DNA of 7,773 nt from Eubacterium sp. (GTDB lineage Bacteria; Bacillota_A; Clostridia; Lachnospirales; Lachnospiraceae). The DNA is taken from assembly GCA_023663915.1 (NCBI GenBank), contig JAMPGN010000197.1, positions 1 to 7,773 of the forward strand, read 5' to 3'. Position 1 is the first letter of the stretch; each line of letters begins with the position of its first letter. The notes under the pieces were generated by a model that worked only from the letters and a program-made list of their open reading frames with translations, ran no database searches and had not been told where the DNA came from. Of the stretch, positions 7,079 through 7,773 are shown in pieces. The translations under genes and the position numbers were made by a program.

Positions 7079-7137
7079 AAAAGCAGATATATCGTCTCAT
7101 GTAGATGGGATTTTTTTGCGTGCGAATAAAAATTGCC
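7027..7137 (+). promoter_or_regulatory. Long-range inverted repeat enclosing leader ORF and first hairpin
   Basis: The right arm at 7123-7137 (CGAATAAAAATTGCC) pairs completely with GGCAAT (7027-7032) plus TTTTATTCG (7039-7047), with a 6-nt bulge on the left. The left arm begins at the last base of the leader GTG. A second option pairs GTGCGA (7120-7125) with TCGCAC (7054-7059) inside the leader ORF. A ribosome on the leader would prevent either pairing, giving a plausible attenuator switch. The fold is read by eye and not computed. Confidence 0.45.
7094..7117 (+). terminator. First terminator-like hairpin of the erm leader
   Basis: GTCTCAT (7094-7100), loop GTAG, ATGGGAT (7105-7111): a 7-bp stem with two G-U pairs, followed by an uninterrupted T-run to 7117. 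The stem is of moderate strength, suiting conditional rather than constitutive termination. It starts 15 nt after the leader-peptide stop. Confidence 0.6.
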
Positions 7138-7152
7138 AAAGATTAACCAAAT

Positions 7153-7176
7153 AAATATGACACAAGTGTCATATTT
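7153..7176. promoter_or_regulatory. 24-bp operator-like palindrome beside a TATAGT box
   Basis: AAATATGACAC (7153-7163) and GTGTCATATTT (7166-7176) are exact complements separated by AA. A -10-like TATAGT follows at 7178-7183, with no good -35, although ATGACA at 7157 gives a 15-bp spacing. It could be a regulator-binding site for a second, activator-dependent erm promoter. It could instead be a leader-RNA hairpin with a CAAG loop. Confidence 0.5.
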
Positions 7177-7203
7177 GTATAGTTTGCCTTATTGCAGTGT
7201 TTT

Positions 7204-7243
7204 AGCAGGAAAATTCTGTTTTGAGAATTATGCCTGCTTTTTT
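7204..7243 (+). terminator. Second, stronger intrinsic terminator of the erm leader
   Basis: AGCAGG (7204-7209) pairs with CCTGCT (7233-7238). An inner stem AATTCT/AGAATT (7212-7217 and 7224-7229) is separated from it by a small internal loop and closed by GTTTTG. A run of T to 7243 follows. It lies 209 bp before the erm start, so erm expression from the 6952 promoter requires reading through it. Confidence 0.75.
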
Positions 7244-7409
7244 CTGTTACAGGAAATTCCTTCAAAGAGTGGAAGAATGCGAAGCATTCTTCCGAACATA
7301 ATGCCGCAGGCATTTTGTTCTGTTATAGGAAATTCCGCCAAAGAGTGGAAGAACCGAAGGTTCTTCCCAAGATAATCGCGAAGCGATTTTCTTGTAGGAA
7401 AAGATTCCG
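7242..7409. repeat. Tandem palindromic repeat, about 2.3 units, with GNA-triloop hairpins
   Basis: Unit 1 (7242-7317) and unit 2 (7318-7388) share TTCTGTTA(C/T)AGGAAATTCC (18/19) and CAAAGAGTGGAAGAA (15/15). A partial third unit covers 7389-7409. Each full unit carries GGAAATTCC and two hairpins. Unit 1 has GGAAGAATGC/GCATTCTTCC around GAA (7271-7293) and AATGCC/GGCATT around GCA (7300-7314). Unit 2 has GGAAGAACC/GGTTCTTCC around GAA (7347-7367) and AATCGC/GCGATT around GAA (7374-7388). Stem bases differ between units but pairing is kept, so structure appears selected. Resembles REP/BIME-type elements. The second hairpin of each unit is followed by TTTT and might also slow transcription into erm. 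Confidence 0.7.
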
Positions 7410-7452
7410 TTTGGCTCGAATGGTAGAGCACACAATAAGAAGGAGGCACGCT

Positions 7453-7773
7453 ATGCAAAAAGGCAAAAGACAGCAGAAGTATGCATATGTCCACAATACA
7501 TCTGCAAAAAAGTTATCGGATGCACAGAATTTTATGACTAGTGGAAAACTAATTCGCAGAATTGTTCGTCTTGCGGACATTCAGGCAAATGATACGGTTA
7601 TTGAGATTGGAACCGGAAAGGGGCATTTGACGGATAAGTTGTGCAGTAGTGCAGGCATGGTTTATTCCGTGGAAATCGATCGAAAACTGTATGAGAGCGC
7701 GGGCAGACGGTTGTCACGGTATTCCAATTTAAAATTGATCCACGGGGATTTTTTGAAATATAAGCTTCCGGAC
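7453..7773 (+). CDS. erm: Erm-type 23S rRNA (adenine-N6)-dimethyltransferase, N-terminal part (3' end outside window)
   Basis: S-adenosylmethionine-dependent methyltransferase of the Erm/KsgA family. Erm enzymes dimethylate A2058 of 23S rRNA (E. coli numbering) and give macrolide-lincosamide-streptogramin B resistance. The 107 residues in the window show the Erm pattern QNFMTSGKLI (25-34) and the SAM motif I EIGTGKGHLT (51-60). Housekeeping RsmA/KsgA usually has EIGPG at that point. Motif II acidic VEID (73-76) and IHGD (96-99) follow. A basic extension of about 24 residues (KGKRQQKY...) precedes the core, as in ErmD-like and actinobacterial types. The ATG is chosen because AAGGAGG (7440-7446) lies 6 nt ahead. 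The long leader upstream suggests inducible expression. Base composition is closer to glgP than to the rlo block. The Erm class and catalytic residues further on cannot be judged. Confidence 0.85.
   Translation, partial: MQKGKRQQKYAYVHNTSAKKLSDAQNFMTSGKLIRRIVRLADIQANDTVIEIGTGKGHLTDKLCSSAGMVYSVEIDRKLYESAGRRLSRYSNLKLIHGDFLKYKLPD

Noticed and set aside
6988..7137. Known riboswitch class or retron msr-msd RNA in the erm leader.
   Set aside because: No conserved aptamer core (TPP, SAM, FMN, purine, guanidine, fluoride, T-box) is recognisable and no reverse transcriptase gene lies in the window. The small ORF plus terminators explains the region better.
7242..7409. CRISPR array.
   Set aside because: Units carry internal variable hairpins with covarying stems, and there are no unique spacers between constant repeats and no cas genes.
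7403..7430. tRNA-like D-arm: GCTC (7414-7417), loop GAATGGTA, GAGC (7426-7429), after a 7-base GATTCCG.
   Set aside because: It resembles a tRNA D-arm and its preceding acceptor strand, but no anticodon stem, T-arm or 3' acceptor strand follows before the erm start. Kept only as a possible short leader hairpin.

Overview
The window looks like chromosome of a Clostridia-class Bacillota, most likely a Lachnospiraceae-type gut anaerobe. This is inferred from a type II IleS, a Clostridia-style maltodextrin/glycogen phosphorylase, strong AGGAGG-type ribosome binding sites, moderate GC in the housekeeping genes and palindromic intergenic repeats. The taxonomic call is inference; no rRNA is present.

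Layout, all on the + strand. (1) 1-1511 is the 3' half of ileS. (2) 1512-1756 is a short intergenic stretch with a sigma-A-like promoter for glgP. (3) 1757-4231 is a complete glgP, closed by a strong 17-bp hairpin terminator at 4289-4327. (4) 4328-6871 is a visibly AT-richer block that looks horizontally acquired. It has a promoter embedded in a mirrored operator-like repeat, an intact COG1106/AAA ATPase of the RloA/AbiLi type, and an RloB-domain partner of the AbiLii type. The partner's reading frame is interrupted by two in-frame TAA codons with no frameshift. (5) 6872-7452 is a dense regulatory region: a strong promoter, a 17-codon GTG-started leader peptide with an R-T-R motif, two terminator-like hairpins, a 24-bp palindrome beside a TATAGT box, and a repeat array of GNA-triloop hairpins. 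(6) 7453-7773 is the 5' part of an Erm-type 23S rRNA adenine dimethyltransferase, cut by the window edge.

How the parts work together. ileS and glgP are ordinary metabolic genes. The RloA/RloB pair resembles a two-gene anti-phage (abortive infection) module, apparently disabled in its nuclease-like half unless the ochre codons are read through. The leader and tandem terminators before erm fit an antibiotic-inducible attenuator, in which a macrolide-stalled ribosome on the leader peptide would let transcription reach erm. The most unusual items are the double-ochre rloB (its second stop lies on the edge of a perfect 18-bp palindrome), the mirrored operators at the rloA promoter, the erm leader, and the triloop repeat array.
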